A stretch of DNA of 64,000 bases from Prototheca cutis (GCA_002897115.2 BCIH01000010.1:403475-467474), one strand, 5' to 3'; positions 24,544 to 37,012 are shown, counted from the first letter of the stretch. Notes: generated by a model not told the origin, from the letters alone. Program-made: numbers and translations.

Positions 24544-27500
24544 TCATGCGAGCAACGGTCGGCGCTGGGTGTCGCCGGCCAAACGGCGTTCTTTCACCAT
24601 GTCAGACAGCACGCCCAGACCCGCAAGGTTAAAGCCCATGGCCTCGCGTGCTTCGCCCAGCCGTGCATGGAGCTGGTCGCGCAGCGTGCTCAGCGTGCTG
24701 CGGGCCGCCGGGGACACCGACAGCTGCGACAGGTGCAGGCGTGCGAGAAGCAGGACCAGGCGCGTCACCGTCTCCAGTGCGGGGCCCCGGGCAGCGGGAC
24801 CCCGGAGCCAGTCCACGGCATACCGCAGCAGACTGAGTGCGTCGCCAAAGGACAGCAGCAGCGCCGCGCTTTCCAGCTCGGGACCCCGCACGCGGCGTAC
24901 CGCCGCCAGCACGTGCTCCGAGGGCGAACGGCCGAGAAGCAGCGGATTTGGTGTGGGACGGGGGGCGCCATCGTGGGCCTCAGTCTCCCACTCCTCCAGT
25001 ACCCGTTCCTCCGCGGCAGCAGCATCTATCGCTTCGACGACAGCATCAGCAGCGGAGACCGATTCCTGCGTGCGCCGTGCGGCTGGTGCGGCAGCGCCTT
25101 CTTCGCCCAGCGCAGCCGGCGCTGCACCTTCCGCCCCAGGGACGAGGGGCTGCTCCTGCTGCCGCACGAGGTCAGCCTCGAACAGCGACTCCAGCCGCCG
25201 CTCCTTCTCTTCCTCTACGAAAAACGGCTCATCCGTCTTGTCCCACCGACGCAGCGACCGGTCTCCGGAACCTGTGTGAAGTCGATTTTTGTATGGGTGT
25301 GTTTCGGGGGGTAAATTGGGTGTGTGATTCGTGTGTGTTTGAGCGCTTGGATACCCCTGACCGGACCAGACCTGTGAGGAGCCAGTCGCCGAGGCTGGAC
25401 ACCGCCAGCGCCCAGACCGGGCCGTGGTGCCCTTCCAGCGTCAACAGCTGGTCAAACTTGTCGGCATCCCAGTACTTGACCGTGCCGTCCTTTCCTCCCG
25501 TGAAGACGTAGTGCGTGCCTGGGACAAACGCCGCCTGCATCACCGAGTCGCCATGCGCAAACAGCGAGCGGTGGCAGTCGCCGAAATCCAGGCCCCAGAC
25601 CTTCAGGTTTTTATCCGCNGAGCCGGTGACCAGCAATGTGGAGTCTGTCGATGGTTGGTGTTGAGGAGATGTGGATTTGACTGCAAGTCAGACAGATGTG
25701 TTTGGATCATCACTCGCTGGTACACCCCCCCACACACACAAATCACATAAACCCTGAACACACCNGAGGAGATATCCATGCAGAGCACGGGCAGTTTGTG
25801 GCCATACAGGGACAGGAAGAACTTGAATGTGTCCAGGAAGAAGATGCGGACCGTGGCGTCGAGCAGCGCCACAGCCAGCAGCTTGCCGTTGGGACTCACT
25901 CGCACGCTCATCACGTCATCCGTCATTTGCATCGTCCTGAGCGGCGGAGGGGGGGGTTGCAGATGGTGGTTGGGAATGCGGTTGCAGCAGTGGGGCTCCG
26001 TACTGGGAAACGATGTCATTTTGGCATGGCAAGAGGGCATCGTCCCTTTGCGTCGCAAGGCCACAGCACTGCCAACTCACGTCACAACCGATCCAACAAC
26101 GTCACATGATCCAATTTCCCATTGCACAAACAGACTGACCTGGTGTGTTTGATCCCGAGGTGGTGCTTGGGCGGCCGTGCCGCGTCGCCTTGCTCTTCGG
26201 GTTCTGTCTCCAGCGTCCACATCCACTCCTTGACCTCCTTGTCGCTGCTGCCACTTACAAAGCCCGTATTGTCGGGTAGCGCCGCCAGAGACCAGATGGT
26301 CCCTGTGTGGGCTTGGACGGTGGTGAGCGTCGTCCCAGCAGCGACATCCACGACGGCCAGCGTGCCGTCCTTGGACCCCAACACTGCGTGGCGGTTGCCC
26401 GGCGCAAACAGGAGTGCCGTGCCGTAGCCCGACTCCACCGTGCGCAGGCATGCCCCCGTGCGTGGGTTCCAGACTTTGACCCCGGAGGTCGAGGCCGTGG
26501 CGGCCAGGGAGTCGTCCGACGCCAGGGCCAGCGCCCGCACATCCCCCCGGTGCCCTGGACCGTCGATGATCGACACCCGGCTGTGCGTCGCTGCCGCATC
26601 GCCCAGCGTCGCGCCCGCGGCGTCTGGCCCTACTGCCAGGTCCCAGACTTCCAACGAATTGTTTGCCAGCGCAAGGACAACTGTCAGCCGGTTTCTCCGG
26701 CGTGGACCGGGGGCGACGGCGCGGACGCGGTGCTTGCTCCGCAGCACGGGCAACGTCTCCAGCTCATCCTGTGCCTGAATGCCATCGTCTTCAGCTGCCT
26801 CGGCAGCGTTTTGTTCGGTGCCTTGTCCATCGGCTTCAGCGGTCAGGCCCTCCAGCCACGGCCGCTCCGTGGCTGTAGCCTCAGAGGACGCGTCATCAGT
26901 AGGAGCCCCCGTCTTGGCGCGCTTGGCGCCGGTCTTGGCCTGCTTCTCGCGCCGCCGCCGCCGCCGGCGCTTGGCGTGCCTGACGGCCTCGGCCTCGGTC
27001 CGCACGCGGTACACATCGACAACACGCCCCGCCGATGCACACAGCAACACATCGGGCGCCGCAAAGATCAGCACCGCGGGGCGGTCGGGCGCCGCGCGGC
27101 GCACGGTGCCCAATGATTGCAGGACGTCGTCCGAAGTTGTGGGCTTGGGCACTGCTGTCGTCGCAGGATTTTCAACGCCATTGCTTTTCTCCGCTGCAAC
27201 AGTTGTGATTACAGCATCTCCCGCTCCCGAAACCGAGTACCAGTGGATGCTGTCGTCGGCAGCAGCGACGGCCAGGCGGGTGCCCGTGGCGTCCCGAGCC
27301 AGCGCCCAGACCTCACCCGCCGGCAGGACCAGCGTCTGGCAGCACCGCTGCGCAGCGAGGTCCCACACGCGGACGCGGCCATCCTTGGAGGCCGAGACAA
27401 CGGCGTTGGCCGCGGGGAGAAAGGCCAGCGCGGTCACCTCACCCGTGTGGCCCCGCAACCGCACGAGCCCGGCCTCGGCTCCAACGTCCCACAACACGAT

Positions 27501-28265
27501 GTCCGTGTCCCGGCCGCCAGACGCCAGCGTCGCGCCGTCGTCGCTCCAGCACAGCGAGCCCACGCCCGTCCGGTGCCCGGCAAATGTCGCCTCTAATTCG
27601 TGCGTCTCCAGCGACCACACCCGTACCTGTTGTGTGCGTGGGTGTTTGGGAGGCGGGGGTCTTTTTCTGGGGTGGGTGGGTGTGGGGTCATTGGCAAACG
27701 TTTGCACAGCACCACAATGCAAACAGACACGCCATACACACAAAAATGGACAGTCCAACACCACATACCATGCCGTCTGCATGACCAACGGCGAGCTGGT
27801 CGGTGGCGGGGGAGGCTGCCAGGCGGACCACCTCGGCCACGGCGTTGCCAGCCTGGTTCCGGGGAGCCTTCAGCCGCTTGACCTGGTGGAATGACATGCA
27901 TGGGAAGCAGGGTTACTGTGATGGACTGGGCAAAGGTCCCTGGACCAGCAACTGTATCCAGAGCATGCATGCATGTATGCAACTCGGAGTACTGGGTGGA
28001 CCTCAGGCTCGTCGAAACAAACGCCACCTTCAGTCTTTGTGTTCCCACTCCTGCTCATGGCTGGTCCACAGTCTAGCACTCGTGCATCAAGCACACACAC
28101 GACCCGTTCACTCACCACAGTGGCCGTCTTGACATCCCAGATGCACACGTCCTCGAGGGCAGCGGTGACCAAGTACCGGCCGTCTCTGGTATAGCAGGCG
28201 TCCGAATTGCTGGCGATGACGCCCCAGGAGCTCGTCTCATCATATCTCAAGTACGCCTTGACCAT
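24544..28265 (-). CDS. UTP12: UTP12/WDR3 small-subunit processome WD40 protein
   Basis: Minus-strand exons are 28265..28116, 27882..27769, 27626..26140, 25936..25764, 25644..25372 and 25271..24544, giving 974 residues with phases 0, 0, 2, 1 and 1 all consistent. The start [17 protein letters not shown] is the typical UTP12 N-terminus. WD40 repeats follow in two propellers, including [55 protein letters not shown] and [19 protein letters not shown], which are near-diagnostic. The last exon holds the Utp12 C-terminal domain, ending [14 protein letters not shown]. Human WDR3 is 943 residues, so the length fits. UTP12 is part of the UTP-B complex that binds the 5' ETS of pre-rRNA in the nucleolus. 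A lineage-specific Arg/Lys-rich insert near 26880-26990 sits between the propellers. Single n calls occur at two exon edges. Confidence 0.96.
25707..25740 (-). repeat. 34-base intronic repeat, copy 2
   Basis: It is identical to 20907..20940. It lies in the UTP12 intron 25645..25763, which is transcribed from the minus strand, so the two host introns carry it in opposite orientation. On the minus strand the element begins with GT and G runs. Confidence 0.9.
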
Positions 28266-28739
28266 TTCGTATTAGGCTATAAACTCAGTGCCACGGTATG
28301 GCGAGTCGCTTGGGCAGGCAGGGAGGTGGGAGAGCTACTCACAGCCTCGACCCTTTGGGCCCATGCATATGCTTGCTTGCGCGCACTGGCCCGAAACTCG
28401 TTCCCACTCAGCGCCGCCAGTGAAACAAAGATTGTTGTATATATGCTTGCCATTATACACAAGCATCAGCAGTTGCACATGGTCCCTCCAGAGCCCATTC
28501 GTTTCGGCAAACTGCCCCCCGCGCCTTGGGGCGGTTTCACAATTCGTATGGCTGGGCAGCGGAATGGGCGGCAGGTTTCGTCGATCGATCGGAGCGTTCA
28601 AGCATCCGATGCGCATGTTTCTCATTCCAATTCTTCAAACGCAGCTGGGATTCAATGTATCAAAACCATTTATAGTTACATGAGAAGTCCATGCAGCTTG
28701 TCTTGATCTCCTGCGAGGTGCCATCGACGGGACTGTAGG
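28266..28739. promoter_or_regulatory. Divergent promoter region of UTP12 and the GIF-like gene
   Basis: These 474 bases separate two start codons. They contain a GC-rich core near 28510-28530 and an AT-rich patch with tttatag near 28670, about 70 bases before the GIF start. No specific factor site can be named. Confidence 0.4.
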
Positions 28740-29248
28740 ATGCAGCAGCCTGGTTCCCAGCAGGGCCCTGCCCCGCCCAGGGTGAAGCCGCTGACGACAG
28801 TGGAGATCCAGCAGGTGCCTGCTTGTGTTGGTTTTACGTCCATGGTTCAAATGCACTTGGTAAAGGCCGGGGCACGAGACGTCTGCTCCGCCCCTCTGGT
28901 GCTCCCACAGATGCTGGAGGAGAACGCCAAGCTGATCCAGGCCGTCGTCGACAATCAAAATCTCAACAGAATGGAAGACTGCGTCATGTGGGTTCGGGAC
29001 TGGGCCAGAGCTGAATGGCAAGAGCGAGCCTTGGTCAGCCACTGATGACGATGGAGTTGTACCTTTGGAGCACCAGGACAGCCGACTTCTCTTCCTGTCC
29101 TCGCAGGCCCACATCCAGATCCACACGCTGCCAGCGCAGGTACTCCAAGAAGCTGCAGGAGAACCTGATGCATCTGGCAGCGCTTGCCGACGCACAAGCG
29201 GTGCCGGCCACCCAGCCCGCCCAGCTGCCCAGCGGTGCCGGGCAGTAG
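28740..29248 (+). CDS. Minimal SS18/GIF-type transcription coactivator
   Basis: Exons 28740..28814, 28911..28987 and 29140..29248 encode 86 residues (phases 0 and 2). The protein is almost only the SNH/SSXT domain: TTVEIQQ, MLEENAKLIQAVVDNQNLNR, MEDC, then YSKKLQENLMHLAALADAQ after the last splice, which rebuilds a Met codon from AT and G. This is the SS18 and plant GRF-interacting-factor (GIF/AN3) domain. It links DNA-binding factors to SWI/SNF remodelling complexes. Arabidopsis GIFs are about 200 residues with a Gln/Gly-rich tail, and here the tail is just a dozen residues ending at PSGAGQ. The first frame continues into intron 1 without a stop, so splicing matters for the product. A further downstream exon cannot be excluded. 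Confidence 0.88.
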
Positions 29249-29840
29249 CCTCAAGATACCTGGTCAATCGATCTTCTAGGGTGTCTGATTTGATTTTGTG
29301 TGGAGCAGTCCGCTAGAATGCATCCTGCACGTGCTGGACTGGCCGGAATGAACTACCAAAACAGCTCCGTTGGGGTCGCTGGGTCTTCCGAGCTCACAGG
29401 GCACACCGCCCAAGTTTCGCGACAGAGGCTGGCTGGCACGTCATGATGCCAGGAGCAGCGGGTGTTTGACTCGAGTGTCTTGCTCCTGCTGAGCTCTCTT
29501 TGCTTGCCAAGCTCACTGTACCAGCAGCCGGGCACGCGCACGCATGTCGAGCCAGACATGATTGCAAGGTGTCATGCACACTCTTTCATCTTGTGACCAG
29601 CGCATTTTCTTGCTGTAATTTCATTTATAAGGTTCTCTGGATTGTGAAAGAGAGTCGAGCAAGGTTCTCCTGTGCTGCAGATGGGCAAGGGGATTTGGAG
29701 ATTGTCTCGCAACTCTGTTCATACCTGCGCGATCTTCAATCCTCATAAAGCCCATTGTCCACAAGCTGGATCTACCAGTGCGCCATTCCAGCTGCTTCAT
29801 GATAATCATGATGGCCTGGTGAATCGCTCAGATCACACCC
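29249..29840. other. 592-base intergenic spacer
   Basis: It lies between two plus-strand genes, so it should hold the GIF 3' UTR and the SWT1 promoter. No coding potential, RNA gene or repeat was recognised. Confidence 0.5.
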
Positions 29841-32800
29841 ATGTCGACGGCAGTAGTGTCTGTGCAGTCGCATCAGGTGCGTTCCTCCCCCCTGCTTCCG
29901 GCACTAGGGCCAAGGAACAGCGATCGCCGCGACTTGTGTCATGAAACACGACCATGCCCTTCATGCGCGTCATCTGGTTTCATTGTGCAGGCCGATGCAC
30001 TGTTCGGATCGATTGGGACCCACAGCAAGTGCGCCGGCGCCACCCTCCAGGCAAGGGGTCATCATGAAGAGAACTGGTTCCAGTGGTTTGAGCATTGCCT
30101 GCAGATTTTGTGACAGGATGCCCCTCCAGCTTGCATGCACACACACCGCTGCCCCCATTTCCGGACTCCAACCTCTCTTCTGCACCCTGGTCATGTGCTG
30201 TGCAGCTGAGGGATGCCGTGTACGGCGACCGCCTGGGCCGGAAGGTTGTGGTCGTGGGCGGCACAAGGGAGCGGGCGGGCCTGGCAGTCCAGGTGCTGCT
30301 CTACCAGCTCAGCCACCAGGCAGGCGACGACACCAACCTGGAGAAGAGCACATGGAATTACCTGGACAAGGAGGTGCGTTGCTTTGCTGAGTGGGGAGTC
30401 TGGGGTGTGTGTGTGTGTGTGATTGTGGGAGGTGGGCAGGCTGGGTGGGAGGCGTGAAGGTTGCATGCACCAGCAACTCCCAGGAGTTGTGGCCCCTGAC
30501 GTCGAGTCACCCCTGCACATCCGGAGACTGGAAACCAAAGCCACGGGTGATCCCCTGTCCGTCCACCACACACCTGCAGGGCAAGCAGCGGGGCCCCTTC
30601 CCGCTGCAGAAGATGGCAGGCTGGGCCGCCAAGCGTGCCTTCCCCGACCCGGGCATGCCCGTTCAGCACAGCACCCTGGGCTGCTGGGTGCCGCTCTGGG
30701 TGCTAGAGCTCGCTTGGAACAGCATTGGTCCGTGGAGAATTTTTTTTCCCTTTTTCCATTCTATTGTTGAGGGTGGGATGGGGGGGTGGGGAGTTGACGG
30801 TAGTGCCGCCCACCCAAACCTGGACACCCCATCGACCCACCTCCTCCAACGACCCTATGCAGACAAGGACGGCGTGACGGCCGAGGATGCAATGGACTGG
30901 GAGGCTCTGGCCGAGGAGCTCCATCGCGACCGAGCCGCCGGCCGGCTAGCGGTGCCGGTCGGCGCCGACTCGTCCGAAACCTCTGACATGCTGGTCACGT
31001 TCCCTGATCTGGGCACCAGCGAGCCGGTTCCTGCAGCCGAACCCATGGACCTTGAGATTGCCACACTGGGCACTGGAGTTGATGGGGTCGACGTGACACC
31101 CAGCCGCCATCCAGGCCTGAAGGTTCTGCTGGTCCTGGACACCAGCGTGCTCCTGTCGCAGGTGAGCGGCGTGCTTCGCACCCTGCGAACGCTGCGTGCT
31201 GAGGCCAACGCCGCCGGCAGCCAGCCAACGCTGAGTGTTTCTGGCCTCGTTCCCTGGATTGTCCTGAACGAGCTCGACCTCTTATGCAAAAGGCAAGTGA
31301 GTAGTTGTTGGGAGGGGAGGGGACCATTGACTTTTCAAGTGAAGTGGCCCTGACCGGCTCGTCCTCTCCTTCATGGCCATTCCTGTTTCAAACTCTCTTC
31401 TGCAGCGCCGCGCCGGAGCGCGCCGCTGCGGCGCGGAACGCGCTGCGCCAGCTCCAGCTGGCGCTGGCTCTCCGTGACTCGGCGCTCCGAGCCCAGTCCG
31501 CAGCGCAGCAATCAGAGGTTTGTAGGTGTGGGGGGAAACGGCGGGGGGGGTTAGTTTGGAAGGGAAAACTGTGCTAGGCGTTGGCTGCTGATGTGTCATG
31601 CTGGTGCTGGCTGCAGATGGTGCCAATCTGCCAGTCGGTCCGCCACAAGGACCACCATCATCCCCCAACACCCCACCCACTCCTCTGCAGGCCATGCAGG
31701 CCAACGTGTACGTCGAACAAGGTTCGGCGGAAGTCAGTGGCAATGACACCACCATCCTCCAGACCTGCCTGCACGTGCCGGCAGGCACCGAGGTGGGGTG
31801 GGAGGGGGCCGGGTGGTGCGGCGGTTTGCCCATGGGGGATTGCGTTGTTTCATCGATGCATGCTTCGCTGGCCCGCATTTCAGCGCAGCAATCGCGCCAT
31901 CGGACGCCGACACGTCCACCCACGAAACAACAAGCACGTCGCAGGGCCCAAAGACCGTGGTGTTACTGGTCAGCAACGACACCGCGCTCGGCCTCCGGGC
32001 CGAAGCCAACGGCATCCATTGCTGCACGGCTGCCAAGCTGCCACGCAGCCGCTCCGAGCTGCTCTGGGTGAGGCTGTTGTTTCAGCGTTGTCGGTGGCAA
32101 GATCGGCGGTTTTGGGGAGCAGGGTTCACGTGGGATCGATGGCGCTGCATGCATGATCCTCCCACACTCTGTGTGATGGAGAAGGGTCTTCATTTTTTCC
32201 CTGCTTTGTGTCTGTTCCACTTGTATCCATGGCATTCCCACATGCATGAGCTGGAGAACATCAACCCCCGGGGTCACCTCCCCCGCACCATTCTATTGCA
32301 GGCGGCGATGCAAGAGGGCGGCGCTGCGGACTCCGGCACAGGTCAGGACACGACCGCGCCTGCAGGCCCCGAGCCAGGCAAGGCGGCGATTCGCCAAGGA
32401 CACGACACGACTCGAGCGATTGAACACGTTCAGCCACCCAGCAGCTTAAAGAGCGCACCACCACCACCACCACCACCACCTAGTGTGGAACCTGCACGGG
32501 CAGAGGCGAGCGCGCCAGTGCCCGCCGTGACCCATGCCGGGCCTCCGCCGCAGGAAGGGGGCCAGCCGGCAATCGACCCCGAAGCCGCCGCCCGGCATGC
32601 CCTGCACATGCTCCAGCTCCACCAGCACCACCACCAACAGATCCAACAGCAACAGCAGGAACAGGTGCACCGGTTGCTGCTTCAGCAGCAGGCCCTGGCA
32701 CGCGCTGCGCAGCTGGCCGGAGGCGCAGGAGGTCCCAACGGCGCTGCATCGCTGGCGTCGCTGCAGGCCGCAGCCGCAGCAGCGATAGCGGGGTCGGCCG

Positions 32801-34137
32801 GTCTCGGCGCGCGGCCTCCAGCGGCGGCGGGGGTTGGCTGGGCAGGGCTGCACCAGCCGGGCCACGGCTACAGTTGGGCCGATGAGGACGACTCGCCCGC
32901 CATGACGCCGACGGCATCGGGGGAAACCACGGGGAAGCTGCTCGTAGCCGCGCTCCAGCAACGACATTCGCAGCAGTTGCACCATGAAGCCCAGCAGGTG
33001 CAGCAGCAGCAGCAGCAGCAGCAGCAGCGTCAAGCCGCCCCACACCCCCACCCAGCGGCCACACGGCCCGTCGTCGCAGTGACGGGGGAGCAGCAGGCGG
33101 CAGCTGCGCGGCAGCTGCAGGCGCTCATGCGGGCCATCCAACGACCTGAGGGTGTGCTGGGCGGGGCGCGAGGTGGCGCGCCAGCGACTGTGGGTGCTCC
33201 AGTTGGCGCCACTTCCCGGACGAGCCCCCACGTCCCGCAGCACCACGCGTCGGCTACGGCAGCTCCTGTTCCTGCGGGGCCTGGTGGGCCGGCCTCGCAG
33301 CCGGCAAACCCCCAGCACATGGAAGCTCTGGCCTCGCAGCTGGAAACAGTCGTGGAGGAGGCGCTGCAACCCGCAGTCGTCCGGTATCGCCAGCTGGTAC
33401 GGATGTGCTTTTATGGCTGTGTGTTTTTCCAATTTTTGTTCAACTTCCGTGCTGCAAAAGGCCATCCTGGGTTATGTAGGTAGGTAGTCATTGTTTTCTT
33501 TGGTGGGCATGAGCACGAGCACCATGAATCTGGCACCGACGGAGAACACACACAGAGCACCACTCCCACCGCCCCTGTAGGATCTGGGCGACTTGTGGGT
33601 GGAGACGCTGCGTGAGGAGGAGCGACCGCCGTGGGATGCGGCGCGGACGCTGGAGATCCTGGGTGCCCACAAGTCGACGTACTGGCGCGTGCTGCCCAAG
33701 TCGCTGGAGCCAGAGGTCAGGGCGGTGCAGCGCTTTGTCCAGGCCCGTGCTCGGGGTCATGCAGGGCTGCCCGATCCACGGACTCTGGCCAGCGTTGGCA
33801 GCAGTCTGCTGGATGTCCTGGGGGCATTTGCTGAACATGGAGAGAAGGAGTGCGACGACCAAGGCGCGTTTATTTTATTTATTTATATTTTTTTGGGGGG
33901 GGGGGATATTCCCTGGGGAGGTGTCTGGGAATGGTGCTTTAAGAGTCCCGTCATGTCCCCATACCCTCTTCTCAAGCCCATGCAATGTTGACAACAGACG
34001 ACAGCAGCGCTATGGCCGGGAGCAAGCCGGAGGACATCCCTGGCTATGTCAGCCCAGAGAGTGCCCGGGCGGCGCTGCAGGCCGGCGTCATCAAAGTCAC
34101 CGCCGTACTGGAGCAGTGTTCACGATGGAGCACCTGA
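29841..34137 (+). CDS. SWT1: SWT1-like PIN-domain RNA endonuclease with polyglutamine region
   Basis: Proposed exons are 29841..29876, 29991..30050, 30206..30373, 30580..30727, 30863..31292, 31406..31517, 31691..31792, 31945..32067, 32302..33396, 33581..33863 and 33998..34137, 898 residues. The PIN domain opens KVLLVLDTSVLLSQ (first catalytic Asp). Then come VPWIVLNELDLL, AARNALRQLQ, GNDTTILQTCL (acidic N-D pair) and VVLLVSNDTALGLRAEANGI. This order fits SWT1, a nuclear PIN protein that clears defective mRNPs at the pore. Exon 9 adds ~365 residues rich in Gln, Ala and Pro, with runs of Q up to nine. The last exons (DLWVETLREEERPPWDAARTLE) resemble the SWT1 C-terminal helical domain. Introns 2, 5 and 10 begin with GC, forced by phase. 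The first two exons are tentative. Confidence 0.78.
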
Positions 34138-34312
34138 TTTATGTTTTTTTCTCGTGACAGGACAATTCCCGTTGGTACCCTCGGCTTGGTCACGTCCTGC
34201 GTCACCTGTCTGTCTCCTCCGTCTGATGATGAATGGGCAGGACAGGACTGGTTTTGGTTACAGCAGGGAGAGTTCCTCATCCCCCTCCCCACCCGAAATG
34301 AAAAAAGGGCCC

Positions 34313-36538
34313 TTAGACATTGTTGGGCTTGAAGATGTTGAAGCCCTCGGCGGCGGTGGTGGCAATGAGTCCCGGCACCTGCGGGTGCCATTGGCCCTCC
34401 TTAACGTCGCGCTGGCCCGCATGCACAAACAGGAGCTGCGGGGGCAGGTCCTGGGGCAGCGCCGCGTTTGATTCCGGCGCCAGCGCCGCTTCCTCCTCGG
34501 GATCGCGCTCCAGCGCCAGGTCCCACACCGCGCTCTGCCCGTCCTCGCTGGTCGACAGCAGCATGGACGATTCGTAGGGGCACCACGCCAGCGACGTAAT
34601 AGGGCCACTGCATTTTTGGTGTCGTTTGGAGAGAAAGAATGGGTGGAGTTGACTTGCCATCGACCGGGCCATTCCTTTCCCAAGGATCAGCTCAAGGATT
34701 TGCAAGAAGGGCTCCTTTGACACGACCACGCAGGCTGTCATGGCCACAACAACAGCCGCAACACCACGCAATGCACCTGTGGTACTTGAGCGTGCCGATG
34801 GGGCTGCCGGCCGCAAAGGAGCGCAAATCCCAAACCTTGAGGATGCCGTCATCGCCGGCCGAGGCCAGCATGTATGTCGTGGCCTTTGACCATGCCACCA
34901 CATTCACATCGCTGTCGTGTGCTGTCACACTCAACATAGACTTGCTCTGCAGTGCGTGTGTTGGGGGGAGGGCGGGGGGGGATGATGTGGGTTTAGTCAG
35001 GGTTGGGTTTGTGCTTGTTTGCTGTGTGGACATGACAATCTTGCTTTCAAGAACCAACGGTGCCACCATGAACCTTCCGCCCATATACAGCCATACACAA
35101 CAACAAACATCGCACAACGACGGACCTGTTCCCGGGTGTCCCAGATGCGGACAGTGCGGTCGGCGGAGGCCGAGGCAAACACGGTGTCTTCCGTGGGCGA
35201 CCACTGCAGGTCTTCCACGGAGGCTTCGTGGCCCCGGTAGGCCCCACCCACGGCCCACCGCCCGGCAGGTGCGGGTTCCCAGACCTGGATCCGGGCGCGG
35301 CGGTCGCCCGAGGCCAGGCGCCCGGCGGCCACTGCCGACCAAGCCAGCGCATATCCCTCTGCCCCGGAGCTGTGGGTGTGGCGGGCAGTCACCTTGAGCA
35401 TTCGCTCGGCCTTGGCTGCATCGGGGATGCCTTCAGACTGCACCTCGGCCAGCTGGGCAAAGACGTCCCACACGCTGGCGGCACCCGATTCCGCCCAGGC
35501 CGCCACGATCGCCGGAGACTGTGGCATCGCACGCACGCGGTTGATTGCACCCGCATGCGCGATGCGGCGCATGTGCAACACGGGTAGTTGGCTCGTCGCA
35601 CCGGCAGCCGCTGCTGAACCGGGCCCGGGGCCTGCAGCATCGCCGCCAGTGTCTGTCTCCATGTCCGAATCTGAATCCGACTCGGAGCCGTCAGAGTCGT
35701 CCGACATCGCATCCTGTTTGAGCGAGTTGAACGTGTCGACGAGAATTGTCTCCATGGTTTCGGCCACAGTGGTTATCCCACTATAGAAGCACGCCACACA
35801 GAAACACGCCCCCCCCCCCCGGGCACCACCCTCTCTCTTGCCTTGCCGTGGCGGAGCGCAGTGAGGTTGGTGACACAGCAAACATTGAGGCTGTTGAGTC
35901 GGGCGGTGGGGGCCTGGCTCCCCGCAACAAAGCTCATCGCATGAGGAAAGGCGGTGCGTGCATCCCCCAGACCGTCCCGCAGCACGTCAAAGCTCAGGCA
36001 CGGCCAGCCCAGGCTCAGCGTTGTCAGGCAGTCGTAGGCGCTTGGATCATAGTCCAACTCATCCTCCTCGGGGTCCACCCCCTCGGCACCCGGGGTCCAA
36101 ACCTGTGTGTGGTTGGGGGTTGTATTCGTCAATATTGAGGATGGTCAGCGAATGGCCTGACGCATGCCGTGCTGAAGCACAGCTTGGTGGACGCTTCCCA
36201 CCGCAAACCGAAACACAAGCGTACCGCAGGCTTGGCAGGGGCTGCAGGCTCCGCCACCTGAACACGTATAGTAGGTGCCAAGTAGATGGGATGAATAAGA
36301 GCGTCGCACTGGGGACGCGCAAGCAACGGTGCTCTGGAAACACATCCATTGGACACCCCCCCACCTCAAAGGGGGCTCTGCTGCCCTTCGACTGCCCAGC
36401 ACGTCGGCCCATCACCCCCCAGGACATCGCGCTTCCCTGCAAAAACAATACCCGTGGTACACATACACCATGTGACCCATGCACCTTGGTACCCCCGGGG
36501 GCTTTTGACTTTTTCTTGCTGGACTTTTTAGTGCGCAT
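34313..36538 (-). CDS. RRB1: RRB1/GRWD1 ribosome-assembly WD40 chaperone
   Basis: Minus-strand exons are 36538..36485, 36102..35830, 35713..35126, 34946..34777 and 34607..34313, about 459 residues (human GRWD1 is 446). The start MRTKKSSKKKSK is a basic nuclear signal. The CAF1C-like N-terminus follows: VWTPGAEGVDPEEDELDYD, then LGWPCLSFDVL and FPHAMSFVAGSQA. An Asp/Ser/Glu-rich acidic tract precedes five or so WD repeats, including VEDLQWSPTEDTVFASASAD and VNVVAWSKATTYMLASAGDD. The C-terminus PPQLLFVHAGQRDVKEGQWH and FNIFKPNN is highly typical. RRB1 binds ribosomal protein L3 and escorts it to pre-60S particles. The junction of exons 2 and 3 is unsure. A phase-consistent acceptor at 35714 is used here; another at the ctatag near 35783 would break phase. 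Confidence 0.92.
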
Positions 36539-37012
36539 GGCTGCTTAGCGTCTCGACAACGCCCCGACGGGGCCCTGGGGCCGCGTGAACAGCCTCCGCA
36601 CAAGCACTGGCAAAGCTTTGGTGAGGGCTGAAAATGTATCGTGTATTTTGGCATATTGATGCGCAAGCCCAGCAAGGGCTTGGGCTCGTTGCATGCATCT
36701 GTCACGGATCTGCATGGGACAGACTCGGGGCTCCCTACCACACCTCGCGCCCGCGCCCGGGTAGGTGTCGGGCACCGGATTCACGGGCCCTCGGAGCCGA
36801 GGAAGGCCCGGGACTCGGAGAGCCTTCAAGGATTGGAACAACACGAAGGTTCCCAAAAACAAGATGCACATAGATCAACGGACAAAGCACGGCAATATTG
36901 CAACATGCTCTTGAAGGAAATGCAGTGTGTATCAAATCCACCAAACGGAGGCGTGCGCACGCCCCCACACCCACACCCACAGGGTGCCCGGTAGCATACA
37001 GGGTGAGACAGC
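36539..37012. other. 474-base spacer upstream of RRB1
   Basis: It separates two minus-strand genes: the promoter of RRB1 and the 3' UTR of the next gene. It is free of convincing open frames. A run of ccc/cac repeats lies near 36960-36980. Confidence 0.5.

Noticed and set aside
35783..35830. Acceptor ctatag for RRB1 exon 3
   Set aside because: It requires phase 2 while the available donors are phase 0. The acceptor before 35713 fits and reads into the acidic tract.
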